Source: an uncultured Caulobacterales bacterium (GTDB lineage: Bacteria > Pseudomonadota > Alphaproteobacteria > Caulobacterales > Caulobacteraceae). Taken from it: 64,000 nt of DNA. The translations under genes and the position numbers were made by a program. Numbering within the stretch: position 1 is the first letter of the stretch; the number at the start of each line of letters is the position of its first letter. This document shows positions 17,393 to 25,775 of this stretch, piece by piece. A model generated the notes under the pieces. That model did no database searches. It saw only the letters and a program-made list of their open reading frames with translations, and was not told the DNA's origin. Location of the stretch: positions 1-64,000 of the forward strand of contig CAIOYC010000016.1 in assembly GCA_903862425.1 (NCBI GenBank). Direction: 5' to 3'.

Positions 17393-17827
17393 TTGACCTC
17401 GCGCCTCCTCATTCATGGTGCAGCGTTCTTGATGAGCTTGGCTCAGGCCGGTGGGGCCATCGCGGAAACGACTATTGAGCCCGGGCAATGGGCCTATAGC
17501 GCCAGCACGTTGATCACCGGCGCGCGAACGGGCGAACAGTGTGTCAAGCCCGATCAGATCGACGAATTTCTGACCGGCCCGCGCAACCGCCACTACCGTT
17601 GCGTTTACCCCAATCGGTCGATCGGCGGTGGCGATATCGCGTTCTCAGGCGACTGCCTCGATAAGGGCGATCGTAACCGCTACCATCTTGAGGTCCACGG
17701 TCATTATCAACCCGAAGCGTTTGAATTGCAGGGCGTCGTCAGAGGAACGTTTCTCGGCGTTCCAGTGAGCGTGCCCCTCTCGATCAAGGCGCATCGGCTG
17801 GCGGCGCAATGCAAGGCTTCGGGCTGA
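17393..17827 (+). CDS. Secreted DUF3617-like protein
   Basis: About 144 residues from TTG 17393, which has GGAG seven bases before it and begins a good signal peptide (SRLLIHGAAFLMSLAQAG, cleavage near AIA-ET). The mature form starts TIEPGQWAYSASTLI and has pairs of cysteines in EQCVKP, HYRCVYP, GDCLDKG and the end, matching the small cysteine-containing DUF3617 pattern. A GTG at 17333 would add 20 residues but spoils the signal peptide. It is convergent with the carbamoyltransferase gene. Function unknown. Confidence 0.7.
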   Translation: MTSRLLIHGAAFLMSLAQAGGAIAETTIEPGQWAYSASTLITGARTGEQCVKPDQIDEFLTGPRNRHYRCVYPNRSIGGGDIAFSGDCLDKGDRNRYHLEVHGHYQPEAFELQGVVRGTFLGVPVSVPLSIKAHRLAAQCKASG

Positions 17828-17856
17828 GCGGTCGCGTGATCCGACTCCAATAGTCG

Positions 17857-19695
17857 TCAGTCTGGTTCAAGGCTGTCAGCATAGCGGGTCAGTAGATCAA
17901 CGCTCTGGTTGGCCTTTTCCAAAAAGCAGGTCCCGACCACCAGCACATCGATCTCGCTGCCCATGAAGCAGCGAAAGGCATCTTCAGGGGTGCAAACGAT
18001 GGGCTCGCCGCGGACGTTGAAGCTCGTATTGACCAAGACCGGACAGTTTGTGAGGTCTTTGAAACGGGTGATCAGCGCGTGATAGCGCGGATTAGTGTCT
18101 CTATGAACGGTTTGGATCCGCGCTGAATAGTCCACATGCGTCACCGCCGGGATGTCCGAACGGGGTACATTCAGCTTGTCGATCCCAAACAGAGACTGCT
18201 CTGCGTCGGTCATCGACCGCTGGTGGGAGCGGAGCACATCGGCCACGAGCAGCATGTAGGGGCTATCAGTATCGAGGTCGAACCAGTCCTCAAGATCCTC
18301 CCGCAATATTGATGGCGCAAAAGGTCGAAAGCTCTCTCTGTATTTGACCTTTAGGTTTAGCAACCGCTGCATGGCCGGGCTGCGTGGGTCCGCCAAAATG
18401 GATCGCCCACCCAGCGCGCGGGGGCCAAACTCCATCCGCCCACTGAACCAGCCGATCGCGCGCCCGTCCGCCAATGCTCGGGCTGTCCGGGCCATGGTTT
18501 CATCCTCGCTAAGACGTTCGAGCCGAGCGCCGACCGCCATAAGCCTGACCGCACTATCGTCATCGGCAAAGGCGGGACCAAGATAGGCTCCCGACATGCC
18601 GTCGCGTCCGCTCGGGACCGCGCGCGGCTTTCCAAGCTCGAGGTGATAGGCGCCCAGTGCTGCGCCGATAGCTCCGCCAGCGTCGCCGGCGGCTGGCTGA
18701 ATCCAGATATTCCTGAAACGCCCATCGCGCAGAATCTTACCGTTGGAGACGCAGTTCAACGCCACGCCGCCGGCAAGGCAAAGATTCTCCGCGCCGGTCT
18801 CGTCCGCCAGCGAACGGGTAAGCCTGAGCACAACCTCTTCGAGAACCTGCTGGATAGAGGCGGCGATATCCATATGGATTTGTTCGAGCGGTTGTTCGGC
18901 TTTGCGAACTGGGATTCCGAACAGCGCGGCAAACCGGTCGTTGGTCATCACCAGCCCGACGCCGTAGTCGAAATAGCTCATATCCAATCGAAACGTGCCG
19001 TCGGGCTTGAGGTCGATCAGATGGTCGAAAATCAATTGGGCGAAACGCGGCTGTCCGTATGGCGCCAGCCCCATCAACTTGTACTCGCCGGAATTGACGC
19101 GAAAGCCGGTGAAGTATGTGAAAGCTGAGTATAGAAGGCCGAGGGAATGGGGAAAATGTAATTCCTTGAGCAATGTGAGCTCAGCTCCCTTCCCCACACC
19201 CATCGACGTAGTCGTCCATTCGCCGACCCCGTCCATGGTCAACACCGCCGCTGTCTCGAACGGTGACGGATAGAAGGCCGAGGCGGCATGGCTGAGATGG
19301 TGCCCGGAAAACAGCAACCGATCTTCCCACTTTACGCCTGGCGCCAACGTCTTCAGCTTCCGGACCAACAGACGCTTTTGAAACAACTTTTCCTTTAGCC
19401 ACAAGGGCATGGCCATGCGGAACGAAGCGATCCCGCGCGGCGCATATGCCAGGTAGGTTTCGAGTAAGCGTTCGAACTTCACGAACGGCTTCTCATAGAA
19501 GACGACGTGCTCGACCTCACCAAGCTCGATGCCCGCCTCCCCAAGACAATAGGCGATAGCGTTGGAGGGATAGGCGCTATCGTGCTTCTTGCGGGTGAAA
19601 CGTTCTTCTTGAGCGGCGGCGACAATCTCGCCGTCACAGGTTAGGGCGGCTGCAGAGTCATGGTAGAAGGCCGCAAGGCCGAGGATGTAAGTCAC
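17857..19695 (-). CDS. Carbamoyltransferase (NodU/CmcH family)
   Basis: 612 residues. The N-terminal Kae1-like domain has GLAAFYHDSAAAL, HHLSHAASAFYPS and TMDGVGEWTT; the C-terminal YrdC-like domain has FGPRALGGRSILADPR and VNTSFNVRGEPIV. The family uses carbamoyl phosphate and ATP to carbamoylate hydroxyl groups of sugars, antibiotics or toxins (NodU, CmcH, SxtI). The next genes in the same direction upstream (DUF5989, SxtJ, SGNH) form a set commonly found together, so it probably decorates a surface glycan. Confidence 0.93.
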   Translation of the reverse strand: MTYILGLAAFYHDSAAALTCDGEIVAAAQEERFTRKKHDSAYPSNAIAYCLGEAGIELGEVEHVVFYEKPFVKFERLLETYLAYAPRGIASFRMAMPLWLKEKLFQKRLLVRKLKTLAPGVKWEDRLLFSGHHLSHAASAFYPSPFETAAVLTMDGVGEWTTTSMGVGKGAELTLLKELHFPHSLGLLYSAFTYFTGFRVNSGEYKLMGLAPYGQPRFAQLIFDHLIDLKPDGTFRLDMSYFDYGVGLVMTNDRFAALFGIPVRKAEQPLEQIHMDIAASIQQVLEEVVLRLTRSLADETGAENLCLAGGVALNCVSNGKILRDGRFRNIWIQPAAGDAGGAIGAALGAYHLELGKPRAVPSGRDGMSGAYLGPAFADDDSAVRLMAVGARLERLSEDETMARTARALADGRAIGWFSGRMEFGPRALGGRSILADPRSPAMQRLLNLKVKYRESFRPFAPSILREDLEDWFDLDTDSPYMLLVADVLRSHQRSMTDAEQSLFGIDKLNVPRSDIPAVTHVDYSARIQTVHRDTNPRYHALITRFKDLTNCPVLVNTSFNVRGEPIVCTPEDAFRCFMGSEIDVLVVGTCFLEKANQSVDLLTRYADSLEPD

Positions 19696-19698
19696 GGC

Positions 19699-19851
19699 CT
19701 AGAAAATGGCGTAGATGAATGGCGCCAAGGCAGAACCTTGGGTGAAAACGATCAGGAACCCTAGGACCGACATCATGATGATGACCGGTAGAAGCCAGTA
19801 TTTCTTTCGCCGGAACAAGAAGCGCGTCATTTCCCTGATAAAATCGATCAT
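19699..19851 (-). CDS. DUF5989-type small membrane protein
   Basis: 50 residues, MIDFIREMTRFLFRRKKYW then a hydrophobic helix LLPVIIMMSVLGFLIVF and the end TQGSALAPFIYAIF. The K/R-K-x-W-LLP start and the TQGSALAPFIY end are the signature of the short protein that regularly lies between carbamoyltransferase and SxtJ genes. It starts 7 bases after the SxtJ stop and ends 3 bases before the carbamoyltransferase start. It may anchor the carbamoyltransferase to the membrane (inference). Confidence 0.82.
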   Translation of the reverse strand: MIDFIREMTRFLFRRKKYWLLPVIIMMSVLGFLIVFTQGSALAPFIYAIF

Positions 19852-19858
19852 CGAGCCC

Positions 19859-20302
19859 TCAAAATTGACGCTTCATGTCTGATTTACTCGTGTCGTGGTC
19901 ACACACGATCCAATAGCTGCTGGCCTTCTCGTCGCGTCGCAGCCGCAGCGGATCCTGCCCAAACGTCCGCATCAGCAGGCCGATGGGCGACACGACGCCG
20001 TAGAAGAGCACAAGGATCAGAATCGGGCTGACCACGCTGTTCAGCCGTTGTCCAATCCAAGCCCAAGCGCGATTGAGGGGAGCTAGGAGGGTTGGCGCCA
20101 ATCCCGTTGTGATTAAAAAGACCGCGGCCAAACCCAACTCCCAGCGCCCTCGCTCCAGTCCGCGCCAGAGGGAAACCAGGCCAATCACCGACAGGGCGCC
20201 GGCAAAGGTCAGCCCGAAGGCCCGATTGGACGAAATTGGCGTGTCGTCCTCGCGCCACAGAGTTTCGTGGACAGCGCCCATAGGCCGGGTCTTCGAACTC
20301 AT
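19859..20302 (-). CDS. SxtJ-family membrane protein
   Basis: 147 residues from ATG 20302 (ATGA overlap with the SGNH gene stop). Key motifs are SSNRAFGLTFAG, a Trp/Arg-rich loop, LAPLNRAW, VSPILILVLFYGVVSPIGLLMR and DPLRLRRD, ending KASSYWI. Three or four membrane helices. SxtJ-type proteins accompany carbamoyltransferases in saxitoxin and polysaccharide loci; their role is unknown. Start chosen by the ATGA overlap and family start; upstream frame is open but unrelated. Confidence 0.82.
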   Translation of the reverse strand: MSSKTRPMGAVHETLWREDDTPISSNRAFGLTFAGALSVIGLVSLWRGLERGRWELGLAAVFLITTGLAPTLLAPLNRAWAWIGQRLNSVVSPILILVLFYGVVSPIGLLMRTFGQDPLRLRRDEKASSYWIVCDHDTSKSDMKRQF

Positions 20303-21786
20303 GGCTTTGCCAGGTTGGATGTTGGGGGGGCGCCACCGTCTTCGGTGAGCCTCGCGGCGATCGTCTGGGCAGCTAGGGCGTAACCCGCAGGGTTGTAATG
20401 CGACCCTGGATAGACAAACAGCTTGCCAGGCTGGGGGCTCATCGCGAACGCCTCTGAGACATCGATCATGGGGATTGCGTTGTGACGGGCGGCGACTGAG
20501 ACCCCATCGTGGATCGCCCGGCGAACCGGGCCCACACCGAAGCGAGAAAGATAGCGGTCCGACTCCGGCAGATACACGAGGTAGAGCTTGCCGCCCCAAG
20601 CGTTTACGCGCTGTCGCGCCGTGGCCATCACCTGATCGAACGTATCGAGTTCGGCGTTTAAATCGCCGGCGTTGTAGCCAATCTGAATGGGACCCAGCCC
20701 CACCGCCGAGCGCAGGCGATCTAAGGAAGCGGTTCGAAGCAGATTCTCCCAAGGCTCGTCCACGCGCCCGACCGCCTCGACCAGATTGCGATCCAGATAG
20801 GCGCTGAGCGCAGCGGAAATCGCCCGATCCTTATGGATCAGATCCTGACTGAAGGACGTATCGTGCAGATACGACAGCAGAATTGGGGTCTTCAACTCCG
20901 AGGGCAGATCCTCATTGAGGTCGTTGCCTTCAAAGAAGACCCACAACACGATCTTGGGTCTGAGGGGTTCGGCGTATTCCTTCAACGCGGCCAGCTCGAA
21001 CAATGGGCCGTCGCCGCCCACGCCAAGGTTCAGCGTAAGGCCGAACCGTTGCTGTAAAAGGGACTCCATATTTTGCTCACGGGCCACGCAGGTGCCGTGT
21101 GTGAACGAGTCGCCAATCATGGCGATGCGAGGCGCTACGCCATCCCAGATAGCGTCGGCATTGTTGAAGCCGTGCCGGTCTGTTTTGTATACCAGCCACT
21201 GCCCGGCCTCATTGCAGGCCACCACGTCGGTGGCGGGAAGCGCGGCCAACGGAAGAAGCGGACGTCCCTGTGCGGACAACAAGGGCTGCAAGCGGCGGTT
21301 CTTGTCTTCCGACAGGAGGTTCGGGCCACGTGTGATCGGATATACAGCCTGACCCACCGCGCGCAGATCCCGTACCACCTGCAGTTTGGTGCGCGGATCG
21401 AAGCGAAGTTGCGTTTGGACCGCCGCGCTCTTTTGCGCGGCCTCCAGCCTTAAGGCCAAATAGGCTTCGCCAAGATAGAGGCTGACCAGCAGCGCCAAGA
21501 TGACGTTGGCGAGCATCACGCGTAGTTCGAGGGAGCGCCGCAGCCCTAAGGCCAGCCCGCCTATGACAGCCAGCGGCGCCACGAAGCGCAGCAACGCCGA
21601 GAGGGGATGGCCGATGAAGATTGAAACGTGAATCAGGTTGTAGGCTAGGATAGCGAGGGCCAGAAGGATGATGGCCCCGATCAGACTGTAGGCATACCAA
21701 CTCAGTGCCTTCTCGCCCGCGTTGGACGGTTTCTTTGTGTCGATGAAATCGCCGGTCACAACATAAAGCGCCGCGCGCCATCCCAT
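20299..21786 (-). CDS. Membrane-anchored SGNH/GDSL-type hydrolase
   Basis: 495 residues from ATG 21786 (an in-frame start at 21825 is less likely). Three N-terminal membrane helices (SLIGAIILLALAILAY, LLRFVAPLAVIGGLAL, VMLANVILALLVSLYL) precede an SGNH catalytic domain: block I MIGDSFTHGTC, block III FFEGNDLNED, block V GSHYNPAGY with the catalytic His. Likely an esterase or acetyl transferase acting on a cell-surface polymer. First gene of the SGNH-SxtJ-DUF5989-carbamoyltransferase operon, all coupled or nearly so. Confidence 0.8.
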   Translation of the reverse strand: MGWRAALYVVTGDFIDTKKPSNAGEKALSWYAYSLIGAIILLALAILAYNLIHVSIFIGHPLSALLRFVAPLAVIGGLALGLRRSLELRVMLANVILALLVSLYLGEAYLALRLEAAQKSAAVQTQLRFDPRTKLQVVRDLRAVGQAVYPITRGPNLLSEDKNRRLQPLLSAQGRPLLPLAALPATDVVACNEAGQWLVYKTDRHGFNNADAIWDGVAPRIAMIGDSFTHGTCVAREQNMESLLQQRFGLTLNLGVGGDGPLFELAALKEYAEPLRPKIVLWVFFEGNDLNEDLPSELKTPILLSYLHDTSFSQDLIHKDRAISAALSAYLDRNLVEAVGRVDEPWENLLRTASLDRLRSAVGLGPIQIGYNAGDLNAELDTFDQVMATARQRVNAWGGKLYLVYLPESDRYLSRFGVGPVRRAIHDGVSVAARHNAIPMIDVSEAFAMSPQPGKLFVYPGSHYNPAGYALAAQTIAARLTEDGGAPPTSNLAKP

Positions 21787-22157
21787 CCGCTGGCGACAAG
21801 CTCGGGGTTCTTTTTCGCGACGCACTCTCCCGCTGGGATTTTTCTGTCCATGGGTCTACGACGTCACCGCTGGAACCTAACCTCAGCGGGGATCTGCATT
21901 TTTGGTCATGGAAAAAATCTAAAGCTTCCAAGTCCGTAGCGGATCACCACAACCTCGTTATCTCGCCATCAGTTCAAAACTCAGGCTTGAGATCTGTGAA
22001 AGTACAAGAAGCGGCAGGCATGAGCCTTTGGGTGCGGCAGGAAAGCTATTCGACTGGCGCTGGGATCAAACGCTCGACCTTGCGGGAAAATGCCTCGCCA
22101 AAAAGTCTATAGCACCCGAAGACGATATCACTTCGCTGCGGCAGCGTAGCCGCCAAC

Positions 22158-22330
22158 GGTGTTGTCAAATCAAACTCAGCTTGACCGTATTAGAAGCCGC
22201 ATCTAGCGTCTGACGAGCTTGGCCGGCCCGCGCTGTCTCCTGTGTTTCCACGACTAATTGAACGCGGCTGCCCGAAAAAAGCGTGCCGGGGCGGGAAGGC
22301 ATGTCTCCGAAAGTTTGGGCTGACAACACC
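22158..22330 (+). mobile_element. Miniature inverted-repeat element, family B copy 1
   Basis: 173 bases bounded by GGTGTTGTCA and TGACAACACC. The two ends are imperfect inverted repeats of 19 bases (GGTGTTGTCA-AATCAAACT against GGTGTTGTCA-GCCCAAACT). A second copy of the same length and orientation lies at 24120-24292, most positions identical. The ends resemble those of the IS6-type element at 27680 (GG-N3-TGTCAGAC). No 8-base target duplication is seen. No coding frame of note. Confidence 0.8.
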
Positions 22331-22454
22331 GGCGACAGGCTTGCCGTAGAGGTTCAAAATTCAGAGCAAGCGCATCTAAATTCCAAGCGGCGGGGCCCGG
22401 ACGAATGGCGCGGCATTGCTATTTTACATTGCCAATGTGAAGCCTCGTCTACCA

Positions 22455-24101
22455 ATGTCGAGCGTCTTTATCTCATATGCACGCGCCTCGCTTGTTGAGG
22501 CGCGGAGGATTGCTGAAGCCCTGACCGCTGAGGGCTTTTCGGTATGGCTAGACGATAAGCTTCCGGCGCACCGCTCTTATTCGGAAGTCATCGAAGAGAG
22601 GCTACGCGACGCGAGCGCCGTCATAGTGCTCTGGTCATCCCCGGCCGCACGATCCCAGTGGGTGCAATCCGAGGCGGACCGAGCGCGGGTAGAGCATAAG
22701 TTGGTGCAGGTCAGATTGGACGCCTCGTCCCTACCCATGCCGTTCGATCGCATCCAGTGTGCGGACCTCACGGGTTGGGCCGGAGACCGATCTGCCGTCG
22801 AATGGCTCAAGGTGTCTTCGAGTGTGCGCGACCTCGTAGGACATCCTGCGGCGATGGCTCCGTCCCATTCGAGCGTCCTGCCCGCCCCGCAACTCTACGT
22901 CGCGGCGGCTCTGAAGCCGTCCATTGCGGTTCTGCCTTTCACCAACCTCAGTAACGACCCCGAGCAGCAGTATTTCACCGACGGCATGGTGGAGGAGATC
23001 GTTGGCGCGCTATCCCGCTTCAAATCGCTTTTTGTCGTCGCCGCAGGCGCTCGGATCGAAATCGACGGACGGGCTATGGCTCCACTGGATGCCGCGCGCC
23101 GGGTCGGTGTTCGCTACCTGCTCGAAGGTAGTGTTCGTAAAGCCGCCGCGAGGGTGCGTATTTCGGTGAACCTAATCGATGTCGAGGATGGCTTTTGCCT
23201 TTGGAGCGATCGTTTCGACGACACCCTCGAAGACGTGTTCGCGTTGCAGGACAATGTGGCTCAACGCGTGGCCGGGGTCATTGAACCCACTTTGCAGGAC
23301 GTCGATGTGCGGCGCGCTTCCCAGCGCCCAACCGACCACATGGGGGCCTATGACCTGTATCTACGGGCCGATACGCTGTTTCGCTCTTTCACGCGCGGCG
23401 ACACCTTGCTCGCCATCGATCTGCTAGACCGTGCGATCGAGCTTGATCCCGATTTCGCTCTCGCACTCGCTCACTCGGCTGTCTGTCATCGACAGGTCCT
23501 GGATTACGCCTGGTCCAGCGACGCAGCGGCCACGCGCAAGCGTGGCCTTGAACTTGCCGAGCGCGCGCTGGCGGTTGGCGGCGTCGATGAAAAAGTTCTG
23601 GCGCACGTCGCCGTCAGTTTGCCGGGCCTGGAAGGACGAATGGAGCGCGCTCTGGCTCTGATCGAGCGCGCAAAAATCATCAATCCAGGTTCGTCGTTCG
23701 TATGGCTGATCGGCGGCACGCTTCACATCCGCGCTGGCGATCCGGACCGTGCGCGCGAGCACCTCGGGATATCGATGCGGCTGGATCCGCTTTCGCGGGC
23801 CAGTGAACTCTCGAGGATGTATGAGGCCATGGCATTGTTCCAGCAGGGACAATTCAACGAGGCATTGGCGATGTTTCGGTCTACTAGCCTACGCCTACCG
23901 GTCAGTTATGCCGTTCTTGCGTCTATACACGGGAGCCTCGACAGCGGTGCTTTCGGAATTGATGAGTTGGCCAAGTTTCGTGCGGAGTCGCAAGCTTCGC
24001 TGGCTGACCTTGCCGCAATATGGTTCCACGAGCCTACCCATCGCAGCATCTTCTTCGATGGTATCGGTAGGCTTGAAGCGTCTGTTTGGCCAATGCGTTA
24101 A
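22455..24101 (+). CDS. TIR domain - TolB-like - TPR protein
   Basis: 548 residues from ATG 22455 (MSSVFISYARAS, a normal TIR start; TTG 22416 would add 13 residues). The TIR domain covers about 3-115 with VFISYAR, FSVWLDD and the SQWVQSE motif whose Glu (about 73) matches the catalytic glutamate of NAD-cleaving TIRs. A TolB/FlgO-like segment follows (SIAVLPFTNLSNDPEQQYF, then DGMVEEI and GSVRKAAARVRISV), then TPR helices from about 300 to the end. No membrane helix. The same C-terminal layout occurs in the cyclase at 42837-44972. It may be a stress or defence signalling protein; no effector gene is adjacent. The gene sits between two copies of a miniature element. Confidence 0.87.
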   Translation: MSSVFISYARASLVEARRIAEALTAEGFSVWLDDKLPAHRSYSEVIEERLRDASAVIVLWSSPAARSQWVQSEADRARVEHKLVQVRLDASSLPMPFDRIQCADLTGWAGDRSAVEWLKVSSSVRDLVGHPAAMAPSHSSVLPAPQLYVAAALKPSIAVLPFTNLSNDPEQQYFTDGMVEEIVGALSRFKSLFVVAAGARIEIDGRAMAPLDAARRVGVRYLLEGSVRKAAARVRISVNLIDVEDGFCLWSDRFDDTLEDVFALQDNVAQRVAGVIEPTLQDVDVRRASQRPTDHMGAYDLYLRADTLFRSFTRGDTLLAIDLLDRAIELDPDFALALAHSAVCHRQVLDYAWSSDAAATRKRGLELAERALAVGGVDEKVLAHVAVSLPGLEGRMERALALIERAKIINPGSSFVWLIGGTLHIRAGDPDRAREHLGISMRLDPLSRASELSRMYEAMALFQQGQFNEALAMFRSTSLRLPVSYAVLASIHGSLDSGAFGIDELAKFRAESQASLADLAAIWFHEPTHRSIFFDGIGRLEASVWPMR

Positions 24102-24119
24102 TATTCAATAGCGCGCGAT

Positions 24120-24292
24120 GGTGTTGTCAAACCAAACTCACCCTGACCGTATTAGAAGCTGCACCTAGCGTCTGACGAGCCTGGCCGGCCTGCGCTGTCT
24201 CCTTTGAGACAACGATCAATTGAATTCGGCTGCCCGAAAACAGGGTGCCGGGTCAAAGAGCCTCATCTGCGAAAGTTTGGGCTGACAACACC
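24120..24292 (+). mobile_element. Miniature inverted-repeat element, family B copy 2
   Basis: 173 bases with the ends GGTGTTGTCA and TGACAACACC, direct repeat of 22158-22330. It begins 18 bases after the stop of the TIR gene, so the two copies and the gene form a composite-like unit of about 2.1 kb. Differences to copy 1 are scattered substitutions, so the copies are not freshly duplicated. Confidence 0.8.
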
Positions 24293-24700
24293 TGTATTTG
24301 CGCATTCCTCCAAACTTCGACCATGAGTAGGCGTCCGCTGTAACACTGAGCTCCATGAGCCAGCCGGGTCTTGGGAAAAACATGGGTTTTTACGAGCGGC
24401 TCTGCGAGACCCAGGGCTATGATGACCGTTTGCGCGCCTGCATCGAGGCTGTCGTCGCCGAGCTTGAGGCGGCAGTGGACCCCGGAAAAGGCAGGCATGC
24501 TCTTGGGCAAGATTCAATCAGGTAGCTAACTGATTGAACGCCGCACGAGGGAACGCCCACTAAGGCTATTATTCTCCTGCTTTTTTCCACGGCCAATGCA
24601 CGTCTCCCTCCCATTTTCGCCTAAGGTTTCATTCTCGCAACACCTGCGAGCAGAGGCGTAAAGGTCCGCTGAAGGTGGTTGGGAATCTGGATAGCCCACA
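24293..24700. other. Interval without a firm gene
   Basis: A 56-codon frame on the plus strand at 24355-24525 (MSQPGLGKNMGFYERLC at its start, helical ARG/LEU-rich end) is open but has no ribosome site and no known family. An inverted repeat TTCAATCAG/CTGATTGAA lies at about 24512-24536 after it. The stretch 24604-24670 resembles 689-742. The run of six T near 24585 lies after these. Confidence 0.4.
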
Positions 24701-25729
24701 CTAATTCGCAAGGCCGCCAAGACTCGACGCGCGCTCTTGGCTCAGCAGCGCCATCAACTCAGTGGGCATGACTTCCGGTCTTGCAATTCTTGCGAAGCTG
24801 ACGAAAGCTTCGCGGTAGGCAATCCAGGCGCGCTGGGTTTTACGCACGTCTTCGGGTTTTACCGTTGTCAGATTTTGGTCTGAACCAAGGAAGGCCAACG
24901 CCTTCTTGTAGGCTGAGTTGAGTGCGACGTCGGCGGCCGTGGCGTTGACTGTCGAGACGCGCGGCCATTTTCCGTCGATGAGTTGGGCCAGGTGGGTTGT
25001 AAACGTCTCGCGTGTCGCTTCCTCCTCGTCGATGACCATCTGAGCCCGAGCGGTCCCGGTCTCGTCGACTTCGCCACCGCGAGCATCAACGAAGGCGGCG
25101 GCGGCCTTCCGTAACATGGCCAGGGCAGGCCGGGCCGAAGCCGGGATATGAGCCTCGATGTTGGCGACCCTCGCCGCCCTGCCCTTCTTGGCAATTTCCG
25201 CGTCGCGGGCCGCGCAGAACCCGCCAGCTAGCCCTGACGTTACATCATCGCAGTAGTCGAAGCGTTTTATGGCGACCTTAGTTTTCAAAGCCTGCAGACG
25301 CCGAACCCGGTATTCGATTTCAGCTGGTGCGCCGTCAACGTCGCAGGCGTAAGCGGTAGCTTGGTCAAGATCGCGCTTAACCCCGCCCAAGCCGTTGGCA
25401 TAGATTTGCATGAGAATCGTCGGCCCGGAAAAGACGTTCGCTGTTCGAGATGAACCCTCCCCCTCGCGATCCTCCCAAAAGGCGCAAAGGCGGGCTTTGA
25501 TGAAGTCAGGTTCACCTTTTTCGCCATAGTAGAGCGCTTCAGAATCGCAGCCTTTGAGGGTTTTGATCTGCGCAGGCGTTGGCCGGTCAGCCGCTGGGGG
25601 TTCACGGCCTTCCAGTTTGCGACAGACTAAATCCGCGGGCGTGGTCGTCACAGCGGCGACCGCTGGAAGGGCGAAAGCCATGCCAGCGATAATGCAGGCT
25701 CGGCTAAACAGACTTCCGGGTCTTTTCAT
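24701..25729 (-). CDS. Secreted LprI-like (DUF1311) protein
   Basis: 342 residues from ATG 25729, which has GCGGAG 5 bases upstream and begins a signal peptide (FSRACIIAGMAFALPAVA). The C-terminal third has the lysozyme-inhibitor LprI-type pattern (LNSAYKKALAF and TQRAWIAYREAFVSFA), while the N-terminal part has cysteines LVCRKLEG, LKGCDSEAL, RLCAFWED. The family binds or inhibits lysozyme in some species; the long N-terminal part is not recognised. A frame opening at 25858 adds 43 residues that are not signal-like. Confidence 0.75.
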   Translation of the reverse strand: MKRPGSLFSRACIIAGMAFALPAVAAVTTTPADLVCRKLEGREPPAADRPTPAQIKTLKGCDSEALYYGEKGEPDFIKARLCAFWEDREGEGSSRTANVFSGPTILMQIYANGLGGVKRDLDQATAYACDVDGAPAEIEYRVRRLQALKTKVAIKRFDYCDDVTSGLAGGFCAARDAEIAKKGRAARVANIEAHIPASARPALAMLRKAAAAFVDARGGEVDETGTARAQMVIDEEEATRETFTTHLAQLIDGKWPRVSTVNATAADVALNSAYKKALAFLGSDQNLTTVKPEDVRKTQRAWIAYREAFVSFARIARPEVMPTELMALLSQERASSLGGLAN

Positions 25730-25775
25730 CGCGCTCCGCCTTACCGGGTTTGCAGCAGAGGTGCTGCCCTTCGGG

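Noticed and set aside
22158-24292. Target-site duplication around the TIR composite unit
   Set aside because: The 8-mers CCGCCAAC and TGTATTTG outside the unit do not match.
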